From Pomphorhynchus laevis (lineage: Eukaryota > Acanthocephala > Palaeacanthocephala > Echinorhynchida > Pomphorhynchidae): 64,000 nucleotides of DNA. Under the pieces are notes generated by a model that was given only the letters and a program-made list of their open reading frames with translations, made no database searches and was not told where the DNA came from. This document shows positions 42,730 through 54,584 of this stretch, piece by piece. Each line of letters begins with the position of its first letter. Position 1 is the stretch's first letter. The position numbers were made by a program, and so were the translations under genes. Location: the NCBI GenBank assembly GCA_012934845.2, contig WNNJ02001120.1, forward strand, positions 62,001 to 126,000, written 5' to 3'.

Positions 42730-45618
42730 TTTCAAATATTTCATATGTGGATAATAAATGTTTAAGAAATATTGTCCATTACTCCTCCCCATTGTGGTCG
42801 GCTCTTGAGCGACGTAGCGAGGATTATCAGTCATACATACCGATATCGTTGGCTCAGCAGACTCTACCCTTAAGCTTAGAATGTTTGTTATTATATACGA
42901 ACGCCCGTAGTCTTCTTCCAAAAATTGACGAATTAAAACTCCGCATTGAGAATTCGCATCCGCTATTAGTTGCTATTACTGAAACATGGCTTCATGATAG
43001 AATTACTGATGCTGAGATCTGGATTGAAAATTATACATCTTATCGAGTTGACAGATCTATCTGCAAGGGTGGTGGAGTGATTATCTATGTGCATAATAGT
43101 TTAGTGTTTAAATTGCTAGATGTACGAGCGTCCGATGGAATCGAGTTATTGTGGGGTAGTGTGTCTCTTCCTACCCTTGGTTCAGTGACTTTAGGCTTAA
43201 TCTATCGCAATCCCACTTCAGATGTCTGTTGCTTGATCGATTACATTCTAGAGTTTGGTTCCAAACCAAATCTTTTTATAGTTGGTGATTTCAACTTAGC
43301 GACAGTAGATTGGAACACCTACACATCTTCTGTGTGTAGTCCGTCCACATCATTATTTCTTGATATGATTAACTCGCTAAACCTTACCCAACATGTTTCA
43401 AAATTTACCCGATTTTCCCAAGAAAATCAATCGCTACTTGATATTTGTCTAACATCGAATAAATACATTATACACAAAGTTACGTACTCCGATCCTTTGG
43501 GTAGGTCAGATTACTGTGTTCTCAATTTCTACTCAGATTTTACACGTCCTTCAGCTTGTAGATTACAACAGAATTCTTTAAATTATTTTAAAACTAACTT
43601 CGAACTTGTGCGTCAGAATCTATTAAGTATTTCATGGCTCAGTCCGTTTTATGTTGGGGTTGATAAGGCATGCTATCAGTTAGAAGCCACCCTTAAGGAA
43701 TTACTCATACGATTTTCGCCCCGTAAAACCGTTGCAAATCGTATACACCATAAACCTTGGTTTGACAAAGAGTTAAAGAATGCTTTAAAATTAAAAAAAA
43801 ATGAAATTCCAGTTGTTTTCTAATAATAGTATTGATTACTGTAGGTATAAAGAGGCCAGAAATCGGTTCACATTTCTTAAACGCTTCAAACAATGTCAAT
43901 TTGAAGAGAAAATTGCTCAAATGTCAATTCATAATCCTAAATCCGTATTCAATTATGCTAATTTCAACAACAAAAATAAACACATTGGTTCACTTGTTGA
44001 TACTGATGGTTGCACATTGATTAAATATGATGACATAGCGAATGCTTTCGCTCAACATTTTTGCATAGGAGTTCGTAAATCCTCCTCCGTCACCAATGCC
44101 TCGTACTGTCCATCGAATATAAACATTCTTCAGATGTTTTCTGTTAATGATGTAGTGCTAGAGCTCAAGCGGCTTAAATCGTCAGGTTCTATTTGTCCTG
44201 ATCGTTTACCACCGGTATTTCTCAAGAATATCGCTGATGTTATCGGCATACCACTATATTGGATTTGTGTCGCCTCCTTGTACTTCGGTTGTGTCCCGAT
44301 GAATTGGAAACTTTCGTTGATAAGGCCCATTTTGAAGAAAGGTGATCCATCTTCAGTTGAAAATTATCGCCCGATAAGTCTAACGTGTGTATTCTGTCGA
44401 GTTTTGGAAAGGATAATATACCGCATTCTAAGCGATTATCTAGAATCCAACAAATTATTGTGTAACAATCAACATGGATTTCGAAGGGATCGCTCAACAA
44501 TCACTAATCTCTTGATTGCCCAGAATAGCTGGGGTTCGTTAGTTGATAAGGGCTTTGATGTTGATATATTATTTTTTGATTTTTCAAAAGCGTTTGATAT
44601 GGTTCCATATGACATCTTGATTCAGAAAATGCGTGCTCTAAACATTGATCCACTTATTATTCGCTGGATAAAAGAATTTTTATCTAACAGATTCTATCAG
44701 GTTTTTGTAAATGGTTCTCTTTCTGATCCTTATCCGGTCAATGTTGGAGTTCCGCAGGGTTCGGTCCTCGGCCCATTGTTATTCTGTATTTTCATTAATG
44801 ACCTTCCTTCCATTTTGAACTCACACTCTCTTTTATATGCAGACGACCTAAAAATTTGGCAGGCTATCCGGTCAGATTCGGACACGGTGCTAGTTCAATC
44901 GGATATCGACAGCATTTCCAACTGGGCTTATATGAATGGTCTGTCACTGAATATATCAAAGTGTGCATGTATGCGTTTACAATCACGCAGTCATAGTGTG
45001 TATCCAACTTATCATCTTGAGGATCAGAACATTAAAGTAGTAACTCGTCTTAGCGACCTTGGAATAGTAGTTGCGAATGATTTTTCGACTAGTTGGAATA
45101 CTGAGTTGGCTTGCTCGAAAGCAAATCGAATGGTTGGGATGATTCGTAGAACTTTTAGTGTGTTGAGTCCAGTTTCATTTAGAGCACTCGCCAACGCATT
45201 TGTGATCAGTCATCTTACCTATGCATCACAATGTTTGTTCCCAAGAACAGTATACGAGAAAAGTAGAATTGAAAATGTGCTGCGCCGGGCAACAAAGCTC
45301 GTAAATTCAGTTAAAGCCTTACCTTATAATGAAAGGCTAAAAAAACTTGGTATGGTTTCTATAAGCGATTTTCGGTTTCGGCGAGATATGTGTTAAACAT
45401 GGGAAGCTTTACACAAGGAAAATCACGTCTTAAGAGAATTGATGACTGTTCGGAAAAGTCGGGCTTTGCGTGGACACAATTTTACTTTAGCCCATCGCCG
45501 AGTTATACGCTCTAAAACTGTACAATTTGGACACCGAATCGTAGGTAAGTGGAACCGATTAAGTGAAGAAATTGTCAACTCAAGATCGGTTTCAGCATTC
45601 AAACATAAACTTTTGTGA
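42669..45618 (+). pseudogene. Element C ORF2 endonuclease-RT with frameshift and nonsense
   Basis: Endonuclease 42669-43823: YTNARSLLPKIDEL, AITETWLHD, VDRS...GGGVIIYV, VGDFNLATVDW and LLDICLTS. The catalytic SDH motif reads SDY (His to Tyr) near 43510. Nine A residues at 43793-43801 coincide with a frameshift into the RT frame (43801-45396), which holds FFDFSKAFDMVPYD, GVPQGSVLGPLLFCIFINDL and LYADDLKIWQ, all intact. A TAA at 45394 truncates the frame; the 61.8-kb copy has a Ser codon there (CSTWEAL). The C-terminal region then continues to 45618 (WNRLSEEIVNSRSVSAFKHK). Confidence 0.85.
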
Positions 45619-45729
45619 CTTTTGTTTGTGAGTCTTTTTTTTCTTTACTTTTCCTTTTCTTTTTTTAACAGTGCAACTGTGAGATTTGCTCGTCTGTTTG
45701 TCGAAATAATAATAATATGTTCTTGTTAA

Positions 45730-46595
45730 TTACTTCAATATACCGAATATACCTTCTGAGATCAAGGGATCACTGATAACTTGACATGTATTGACAAGAA
45801 TTTGGACTCGTGTTTTGGAGATTTTTAACCCAAGAACTACTTTCGTTTCAGCACGTGTGTGGTGAGATTAAGTTCAGTGGATTGAGTTCTATGCTGGACT
45901 TGATATTTTCGAAAAGCGAAACCCAAGTTCATGATCTTAAGCATCTACCTCCTTTAGGGTCTAATGATCATAAGGTGCTCACATTCTTGATTCCTTCATG
46001 CTCCGAAGTTATTTCGGACGATATCGAAATCGGTAGTTCGTAAGCGACTATGGCATATTGTTGATACTTCCAGACTCTTGTCGTTTGCTAATACTATTGA
46101 TTTTTCACTACGTCGCCGTTCTACTGTTGATGATTGCTAGATTTAACTAAAGCCAAAAATTATATTCAGCGCAGATGAATTTGCACCATTGAAAATAATT
46201 TATAAGAAAACATGTTTACGACCTAATTGGTTTGATTCTACCTCGTAGGGCCTCCTTGTGGTATCGTAACACAATGTTTAAGACATATCAAAGGGATTTA
46301 ACGAAATCTCATTTATATAAGGCTGCTCGGAATGCTTATCGACGACTGCAAATCGCTATACGCCGTGCCTATAAATCTGTTGTCATTTATTCGATTTATT
46401 CACAACCTAAGAGTATATAATATATATGCATCATTGGAAATAATTTATAAGAAAACATTTTACGACCTAATTGATTTGATATACTCTAAGGGCCTCGTTG
46501 CGGAATCGTAACACACTGTTTAAAGCATATCAAAGGGATCTAACGAAAGCTATTTTATATAAATTGCTCGGAATGCTAATCGACGACATCATCAT
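45730..46595 (+). pseudogene. Element G relic, 5' part (endonuclease end and linker)
   Basis: SSMLDLIFSKSETQVHDLKH and PPLGSNDHKVLTFLIP near 45885-45995 are the end of an endonuclease (LDLIF, SDH-type NDH). The linker follows with RPNWFDST, YQRDLTKSHLYKAARNAYRR and AIRRAYKSVVI. About 155 bp around 46185-46340 is repeated with changes at 46433-46590, a tandem duplication. The relic is interrupted at ~46595 by B insertions and resumes at 48612. Confidence 0.65.
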
Positions 46596-48096
46596 TCGTC
46601 CTCTCCTTAAGAAACAATTGCTCGAGCACTAAATTCCTTCAAGCTATCGCACGATATCACTCCTCCTTACTCTATACAAACTCTTAGAGCGCTTTATCTT
46701 AATACATATCAACGTTTATCTTTCTTAATACAATCTGTACCCTCCTTTCCAATCCGATTTCCGCTCAAATCACTCCACATAAATCGCCTGCATGAAAGTT
46801 TACAACGACCTACTCATTTCTCGTGACAAGGCTCTATATAGTGGTTTTATCTCCATCGACCTCTCCTCCGCCTTCGACATCGTCGACCACTCCATCCTTT
46901 TTCTCGCCTTCGTGATGATGATGAATTTGAACAGACGCGAAAAGAACGGTCAGATAAATATGAGGTAAGCAATGCTATAGAGGTGGAAAACAAGTTGTAA
47001 GGATTTTCTTCCTCATTCGTAGCATGGTTTGACTTATATCTATCCGACCGTCCTTTTCGCGTCTGTTCAAATTCATCATTCTCTTATCCAATCCTTATTT
47101 TCTGCGGTGTTCTCCAAAGATCAGTCCTAGTTCAACAGATTTTCTCTCTTCTACTTGGCGATCTTACTCCGTTTATCAAACCTTACTAATTTAACGTCAT
47201 GCAATACGCCGATGACATCCTCATATATGATCATGCACTCCGCCTATCTCATACACAATATCGCGATTTCTGCATCCAATTGTCTTTTTTCTATCTACAA
47301 ACGTCTATCTCATATTTGTATCGTTCTAAACCAAGTCCAAAATAATGTCGATCCTCCCTATCAACTTAACATATCTTCTCCCACTGTATATTTTGCCTCA
47401 TCAATCATCCCCATAGTCTACAATATCACTTTCTTAGGATTCCATTTCGATGACCACCATTCCCTTAAACCCTTCATCCGTGACAAGGTCCGCTCTTCTA
47501 ACTTAATTCTATGTGACATCCGCCGTATCCACCCCCTTAACGACTTCCGTTTTTGTATGTATCTTCTTTCAACGATTCTTTTCTCTAAAATCGATTATAG
47601 CCTTTTCACCAATTCTCCAAAATCCATCATCCTACCCCTACAACGAATAATCAACACCGCCGTTCGAGTGCTCTTTCGTCTCCGTCGCTTCGACCACACA
47701 TCCACATATTTTGCCCAACTCTCCTGGCCCACCATCCACATCCGCATCAAACTCCGCCTTCTTCTCGTTACCTTTCGTCTCATCGCTGTCGGCTCCCCAT
47801 CGTTCATCAACCTTCCTTTCTTAGACGATACTCGCCTCACCTCGCTATTGCTTCGTTCCTGTCATACCCTCTTACTCCACGTTCCTAATTACTCCAACAA
47901 CTACGGTCTCCGATCCTTCCTCGTCGCCGCCTCACTCGCATGGAATCAACTCCCTCTCGACGTCCGCCGCGCCCCCTCCTTTATCATATTCAAACACCTC
48001 CTCCGTTCACACCTTCTCGACACCTGATTCACAGTTTTGTTTTGTTGTGGTCATGTAAGCGTGCGCTGGCACGCATTTGCCACGTTAAAATAAATC
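46596..48096 (+). mobile_element. Element B copy (RT to tail), degraded 5' half
   Basis: Starts at the IIRPLLKKQLLEH region, passes SLDLSSAFD-like ISIDLSSAFDIVDHSIL (46850-46905), a local ~70-bp inverted duplication (46920-47090), the GVPQGS equivalent with substitutions, QYADDILIY at ~47205 and a long open C-terminal half (47155-48027, ending HLLRSHLLDT). Stop at 48025-48027, hairpin tail at 48052-48096. It is inserted into relic G. Confidence 0.8.
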
Positions 48097-48611
48097 GTTT
48101 TTTATTGCCTCAGCCTTTTCACCAATTCTCCAAAATCCATCATCCTACCCCTACAACTCATCATCAACTCCGCCGTTCGAGTGCACCTACGTCTCCATCG
48201 CTTCGACCACACATCTACATATCTTACCCGACTCTCCTGGTCATCCATCCACATCCGCATCCAACTCCACATTCTTGTAACTTTTCGTCTCATCACTGTC
48301 GGCTCCCATCGTTCATTAACACCCTGTTCTAAGACGACACTCACCCCATCGCTCTATCGCCGCGTTTCCGTCATACCCTCTTACTCCACGTTCCCAATTA
48401 CTCCAACAACTACGGTCTCCGATTCTTCCTGGTCGCCGCCCCTCTCGCCTGGAATTAGCTCCCTCTCGCCGCGCTCCCTCATTTATTACATTCAAATACT
48501 GCCTTCGAACCCACCTTATCGACAAATGATTTAGATTTCTGTTCTTTTTTGTTGTCATGTTAGCGTGCGCCGGCACGCATTTGCCACGTAAAAATAAATC
48601 TTTATTTTTCA
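48097..48611 (+). mobile_element. Second, 5'-truncated B copy in tandem
   Basis: Immediately after the first tail, sequence restarts at CCTCAGCCTTTTCACC, equivalent to the FTNSPKSIILPLQ region, and runs to another hairpin tail at 48559-48600. Several frameshifts and a TAG replace the WNQLPL segment. Tandem placement suggests a second insertion at or in the first tail. Confidence 0.75.
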
Positions 48612-49830
48612 TATCATTAAACGCCGTGCCTATGAATCCGCTGTCATTAATTCGATTTATTTACACTCTAAGAGATTTTGGTCATATGTCTGGCTTAGTA
48701 GGCGAGTCAATTGTTATATTCAATCTCTCAATGTAGGTTCTCAACTAATCAATTCTTAATTTGATATTGCGAATGAATTCGCAAATGCATTTAAGTTGTA
48801 CGCACCCACTTTTGTTTTAAACAATTTTATTTTCAAACATTTACTTCATGTTTGTCTACTCCGATAATTGTGAATATAGAGGAAGTTTTGATTCACTTGC
48901 TAAGTCTTCCTTCCTCATCTGCTGCTGGTCCTGACAGAATATGTCCGTTTATTCTGCGTGTGTTAGCTAGTCACCTCGCGGGTCCGCTTTGTGATTTATT
49001 CCAAATGTCATTGGATTCCTGTACTGTTCTAATGATTGGCGTTTAGCCACTATTGTTCCTATTCAAAAAAAGCCGATCAGTCGAATCCCAGTCCCATCAA
49101 GTCTTATGTTGACTTGATCTTTACTGGGAACTGTGTAGATGCTATATTAATTGACATCAGCCGGGCATTTGATCGAGTGCCTCGTTCCCTACTAAACTGC
49201 GTATTGATTTCTTACGGCATTCACCTCAGTGTTGTTGGTTGGGTCAACAATTTCCTCAGTGATCGTCAATTTTATGTCCGTATTAGTGAAAGCCTATCTG
49301 TCCCTAGAGATTTAAATACCGGCGTTCCTCAATGTACAGTGTGTGGGCCTCACTTATTTACAATTCTCGTTGACTCCTTGTTGCATAAAATTAATTGTGG
49401 ATGTCTTACGTACGCTGATGATATGAAAATATGAGCCAAAATTGATATATTAACTGACCGTGTGAAATTTCATATGGAAGTTAATAACATTTATGAATGG
49501 AGTTGTCAGACCGGTTTATTGATTAATATATCGAAATGTGCTTACATGCGCTTTGGAAGGTCTTCAATTATATCTTCATATATGCTTCGGTTACAATAGA
49601 TCGAAACAGTTGTTCGTGCTTGGGATTTGGTAATAATTTGGGATCGGACCTTGATAACTAGAGTTGATGCTGATCGGAGATGTGCTGAAGCTAGGAGGAA
49701 ACTTTACATTATTAAGAATGTTCTCAAGCACCTATCACCTTCATGTTTCGAGGTATTATATAAATATCTAATAAGTCCTCATTTAGAATACATACTTTAT
49801 CAATGATTTGTTGTGATCGAGTAAATAACC
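48612..49830 (+). pseudogene. Element G relic, RT part
   Basis: Resumes with IKRRAYESAVINSIYLHSKR, matching the segment cut at ~46355-46412. The RT follows: AGPDRICPFILRVLASHLAG, AILIDISRAFDRVPRSLLNC, GVPQCTVCGPHLFTILVDSL (Gly to Cys at GVPQG) and CLTYADDMKI with a TGA, then INISKCAYMRFGR and YKYLISPHLEYILY. Related to C and D. Frames change at least four times. Confidence 0.72.
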
Positions 49831-50535
49831 CTTGTGGGTTAAACTCTGCATAGTAATAATATTTTAAATTTAATAATTAAAATTAAATTAAAATGCTTTT
49901 AAATTCATACTATTTTATAAAATAAAAATATTTTATGGGTTTTCATTTATTTTTATAAAATGTCTGTAATGATAAACATTTGTAACCGTGATTACTTGTA
50001 AATTTTGGTAATGATAAATATCTGGGACCGTGATTATTTGTTCGTAGATTGCATATCAAACCCCTCTATCTCATTATATATTCAATTGCTCGCTTATGGA
50101 GAAACTGATATCTCATGGTATAATGAATTTTGAGCCTGCTGCAGACGCATCGAACTTATGGTCAAATAGGAAATTTTCTTTTTTATCATTCCTGGATTCA
50201 ATTACTGATATATCATCTGATATGAAATTCAAGCTGCTCGTCAATTAGTGTCAACCATACATTTTTTAATGATTTCAAAATCAAATTTATTCGATCATGC
50301 ACTAGTCGAATTAAAAAAATCTTTTACAAACATTAAAATATTACATTCACGTGCTTCAAACCCATACACTTGCTTTAAACTCGTCCCTCTACACCTTCGT
50401 TCCGCTGGCATCCAAGATTCTTGGTGTTGTCGAACCAAGCACCGCCGCTTTCTAGCAAAAATGGAAGAATGCTGATCTTGACAACGAATGATCTTCGAGT
50501 CGCAACGCATTTCACACAACGACTAAGTTAAAAAA
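49831..50535. other. AT-rich spacer; an orphan 75-codon frame at 50248
   Basis: 49831-50230 is AT-rich without features. An open frame at 50248-50475 (KSFTNIKILHSRASN.., ending FLAKMEEC) has no domain I recognise; it could be chance or a relic of a host exon. TTCTTGGTGTTGTCGAACC at ~50420 is not repeated elsewhere here. Confidence 0.35.
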
Positions 50536-50536
50536 A

Positions 50537-51810
50537 AGAATTTATTTTAACGTGGCAAATGCGTGCCAGCGCACGCTTACATGACCACAACAAAACAAAA
50601 CTGTGAATCAGGTGTCGAGAAGGTGTGAACGGAGGAGGTGTTTGAATGTGATAAAGGAGGGAGCGCGGCGGACGTCGAGAGGGAGTTGATTCCAGGCGAG
50701 TGAGGCGGCGACGAGAAAGGATCGGAGACCGTAGTTGTTGGAGTAATTAGGAACGTGGAGTAAGAGGGTATGACATAAACGAAGCGATAGCGAGGTGGGG
50801 CGAGTATCGTCTAAGAAAGGAAGGTTGATGAACGATGGGGAGCCGACAGCGATGAGACAAAAAGTAACGAGAAGAAGGCGGAGTTTGATGCGGATGTGGA
50901 TGGTGGGCTAGGAGAGTTGGGCAAAATATGTGGATGTGTGGTCGAAGCGACGGAGACGAAAGAGCACTCGAACGGCGGTGTTGATTATTCGTTGTAGGGG
51001 TAGGATGATGGATTTTGGAGAATTGGCGAAAAGGCTGAGGCAGTAATCGATTTTACCGAAAAGAAGCGATGAAAGAAGAGACATACAAGAACGGAAGTCG
51101 ATAAGGGGGCGGATACGGCGGATGTCACTGAGAATTAAGTTAGATGAGCGGACCTTGTCACGGACGAAGGGTTTAAGGGAAAGGTGATCATCGAAATGGA
51201 AGCCTAAGAAAGTGAGATTGTGGACTATGGGGATGATCGATGAGGCAAAATATACAGTGGGAGGAGATATGTTTGGTTTACGGGGGAGGATCCACATTAT
51301 TTTGGACTTTTCGGGGTTTAGAACGAGATGGAGATTGGAGAGACGTTTGTAGATAGAAGAAAGACAGTTGGAGGCAGAAATGCCGATATCGTGTATGCGA
51401 TGTGCGGGTGCATGAACATAGATTAGAATGTCATCGGCGTATTGCATGACCTTAAAGGAGTAAGGTTTGATAAACGGAGAGAGATCGCCAAGCAAAAGAG
51501 AGAAAAGCAGGGGACCTAGGACTGAACTTTGTGGAACCCCACAAAAAATAGGGATGGGAGGGGAGGATGATGAATTAGAACAGACGCGAAAGGAACGGTC
51601 GGATAGATATGAGGCGAACCAAGCTACGGAGGAGGAAGAAAAGCCGTAATCATAACGAAGGCGAGAAAGGAGGACGGAGTGGTCGACAATGTCGAATGCG
51701 GAGGAGAGGTCGAGGGAGATGAGAACACTATATAGAGCCTTGTCTCGAGAAATGAGTAAGTCGTTGTACACTTTAAGTTGTGCGTTGTAGAAGGTAAACA
51801 AACCATGCAT
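50537..51810 (-). mobile_element. Element B copy, RT to tail, nearly open
   Basis: Minus strand from LKVYNDLLISRDKALYSVLI through SLDLSSAFDIVDHSVLL, FCGVPQSSVLGPLLFSLLLG (Gly to Ser in GVPQG), VMQYADDILIY to HLLRSHLLDT and a stop at 50610-50608. The only premature stop is a TAG at 50908-50910, where other B copies have TGG (Trp) in QLSWPTIH. The tail hairpin is at 50584-50537. 5' truncated just upstream of the FR.. / KVYND segment. Confidence 0.85.
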
Positions 51811-52129
51811 TCTGCCATCAGCGCATGACCGGGGTGTTCCTGCCTTCCAGGAACAAAGTTTTCTCGCAATTACATTTTATATTTTTACAATTATATTCTT
51901 ACAAACAATGAACTCAAAAAGAAAACTACAAAATTGCACTGAAAATATACTGAATGCTTTTAGGGTAATAATTTCGTTATATTAAGTGACTTATCTGTAT
52001 TTCATAAAATTATTCACCCAAAACAGATCTCGAAATATACGACAATTATTTAAAAACAGTTTTCGAGTTACAACTTTTAATTTATTTTACTAAAAAGAAA
52101 TTTTTTATCTTACAATTTTGAGTGAGCTT
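51811..52129. other. AT-rich spacer
   Basis: Begins with a GC-richer CATGACCGGGGTG block at the B truncation point and then turns A+T-rich. Nothing else recognised. Confidence 0.45.
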
Positions 52130-53885
52130 TTCTTTGAAGCCGATACAGTTTTGTCCTAAGTGTCGTTTGCAATTGGAGAATTGTGCGAACGAGCAAGATC
52201 GGACGTTGATACCGTTGTTTCCTTTTCACTGGGGCGTCTGATTCTTCCATAATTTTACGTTGAATTGATTATCTCTAGTGGTACAGCCAGAGGGTGCGAT
52301 TTTGATCGGCGTTACGAAATTTCGCAGTATAGGCGGTTCTGAAATCAATCAGTCTGGAACGGAACACCAATTGAGCGAGTTTCTAGGATAGTTATACACA
52401 CGGTCGTGGGGCGTCGTGTTCGTAGATGTACATAATAACAAAAGCATTGAGTGTAACGCAGACTCCAGTACGCTTTTCCATTTGAATTCAGGGTGGCCTC
52501 TGGATTGGAGAGCCAATAAAATCGTTTCTAATTCACTCCGTCGTTTTTTACATTGTCCGTTATCAATAGGATTATATGGAGTAGTATGAGTGATAACCGT
52601 AACGTGACTCCATAGTAATTATCGAAATTCTTTTAATGTGCACTAAACGCGCCTATTTGAATGTATGGCCTCAGGGGGCGGCACCGAAAATAGATAACAG
52701 ATTCTGTTGACATTGTATAGCTCTTGTGGAAACGTCTGGACATGAGTATACAAAAGGGTACCTCGAATATTCGTCGATGATTACTAATAAGTATTTATTA
52801 TCGTCTAATAAGGGTTTAGGCCCGATTTAATCAATGGATAACGGTTCAAATGTAATTCGAGCCGTGATCATAGTCATCTGCCTAGGGTGATAGAACGAGG
52901 ATTTTATTTAGCGCACACAGAACACTGAGCTCAGACTCAGTTTATCTCCACGATTGAGAACGGAAGATTTTTTTACAAAATAATTTAAACGTGCTATTCC
53001 GGGATGACATAAGGTATCATTAAGATCTTTAAAAGAAGTACAGCTCATTGCGCAACATTGGAGGAATATGGCGTCGGTCACAGTGTTAATTATCCATATC
53101 CTGAATTTGATTTCGTACCAATAATTTGATAGTTATAACTTTCAATGTTGTTTTTGGCTTGACTTTTCTCCGTAATTATTGCATGTTGATTTGTCACAAT
53201 CGAATTTTTCCCCCATTAGTATATCGTTCCATTTACGTATATACTCAATTATGGTCGCTACTTCAAGCTCGATTGACAACTGTGATTGCTCGAATTTTGT
53301 TAATGAACGTGAAAAAATGCAGTGGATCTTTCATACTGTGAGAGAATTGCAGCTAACGCACATCCTGAGGTATCTGTCTCGACAGTAAAGTGGAGGTCGT
53401 CTATAGCTGCCATCGCTGCATTGCCGATTTGTCTATCAACTTTCGGAAGCAATGAATTTGACCGAAATCCAATGGAAACGATTTGACATTGAGTAGCCGG
53501 TGTATCTTAGTGGAATAGTTAGATATCCAGTGGCTTTAGTATAAAAGTAAGCACAAGGTTCTATTAAGTGCATTAAATGAGTAGGAGCAGATAACTTTTT
53601 CAAGGGTAGCAACCGCTCGGGGACAGGCCTTAGTTTCACATACGAGATCAGATATCCAAGATAGCTCAATTGCGTAACAGAATACATGCATTTTGATTTG
53701 TTCAATTTCATGCAATATTTATAAAGTACTTTACACTAAGGATATTGTCATGATCCTCTGTTTTCAATCCAGCCACAACAATATCATCGATGTAAGCATA
53801 AGTTGAATGTAGGTTATTTAATTCTAGTCATAACTCTGAGAAATGCCGCCACTGTATTCGTTAGATCAAATGGCATTCATTTGTA
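52130..53885 (-). pseudogene. Ty3/Gypsy-type LTR retrotransposon pol relic (RT, RNase H, integrase)
   Basis: Minus strand, many frames. The RT has an N-terminal AFDLTNTVAAFLRVMTRI-type segment and a YAYIDDIVVAG-like block near 53880-53760, then LNKSKCMYSVTQLSYLGYLI and SYVKLRPVPERLLPLKKLSA near 53700-53600. RNase H reads TVETDTSGCALAAILSQ near 53390. Integrase has an HPG..R zinc-like start near 53020 and GPKPLLDDNKYLLVIIDEYS with RYPFVYS near 52800, the first catalytic Asp region. A TPHDRVYNYPRNSLNW segment lies near 52400. No LTRs, gag or protease are visible. Domain order RT-RH-INT is that of Ty3/Gypsy. Described as found; it is too broken to function. Confidence 0.72.
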
Positions 53886-53894
53886 TTGGTATAA

Positions 53895-54555
53895 TTGGAT
53901 TTCGATGATCACCATTCCCTTAAATCCTTGGTCCGCGACAAGCTCCGCTCATCTAACTTAATTCTCCGTGACATCCGCCGCATCCGCCCCCTTATCGACT
54001 TCCGTTCCTGTATGTATCTTCTTTCATCGCTTTTCTTCCCTAAAATCGATTACTGCCTCAGCATTTTCGCAAATTTTCCAAAATCCATCATCCTACCCCT
54101 ACAATGAAAAATCAACTCCGCCGTTCGAGTGCTTTTACGTCTCCGTCGCTTCGACCACACATCCACATATTTTGTCCAACTCTCCTGGCCCACCATCCAC
54201 ATCCTCATCAAACTCCGCCTTCTCGTAATTTTTCGTCTCATCGCTGTCGGCTCCCCATCGTTCATCAATCTTCCTTTCTTAGACGACACTCACCCAACCT
54301 CGCTATCGCTGCGTTCCCGTCATACCCTTCTACTCCACGTTCCTAATTACTCCAACAACTACGGTCTCCGATCCTTCCTCGTCGCCGCCTCCCTCGCATG
54401 GAATCAACTCCCTCTCGACGTCCGCCGCGCCCCCTCCTTTATCACATTCAAACACCTCCTCCGTTCACACCTTCTCGACACCTGATATACAGTTTTGTTT
54501 TGTTGTGGTCATGTAAGCGTGCGCTGACACGCATTTGCCACGTTTAAATAATTTT
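53895..54555 (+). mobile_element. Element B copy, 3' fragment
   Basis: Starts at the FDDHHSLKSLVRDKLRSSNL region, continues CMYLLSSLFF.KIDYCLS.FAN, a frameshift near 54105, and YGLRSFLVAASLAWNQLPLD to LLRSHLLDT (stop 54485). Tail hairpin GCGTGCGCTGACACGC at ~54517 with TTTGCCACGTTTAAA. 5' truncated into the Gypsy relic. Confidence 0.82.
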
Positions 54556-54584
54556 TTATATATACAAAATTGTGTTGCTTGTTA

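Larger units (their letters stand above)
41330..45725 (+). mobile_element. Element C, full-length CR1/Jockey-like retrotransposon, mutated
   Basis: The G+C-richer 5' region begins near a TCCGCTCGC..GCGAGCGGA-type palindrome (41309-41333) and contains repeated CGACAACCATCGAC words. ORF1, ORF2, a T-rich 3' UTR and an AATAATAATA tail at ~45707-45720 follow. A second copy at 61.1-61.9 kb (minus) gives the same 3' end. Confidence 0.82.

Noticed and set aside
47595-48344. Arg/Met/Trp-rich minus-strand frames at 47595-47840 and 48102-48344
   Set aside because: They are antisense to the B C-terminal coding region, and the same antisense pattern recurs at 54050-54289.
52130-53885. Endogenous retrovirus
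   Set aside because: RT, RNase H and integrase pieces fit Ty3/Gypsy, and no envelope, gag or LTR is visible to support an infectious-virus origin.
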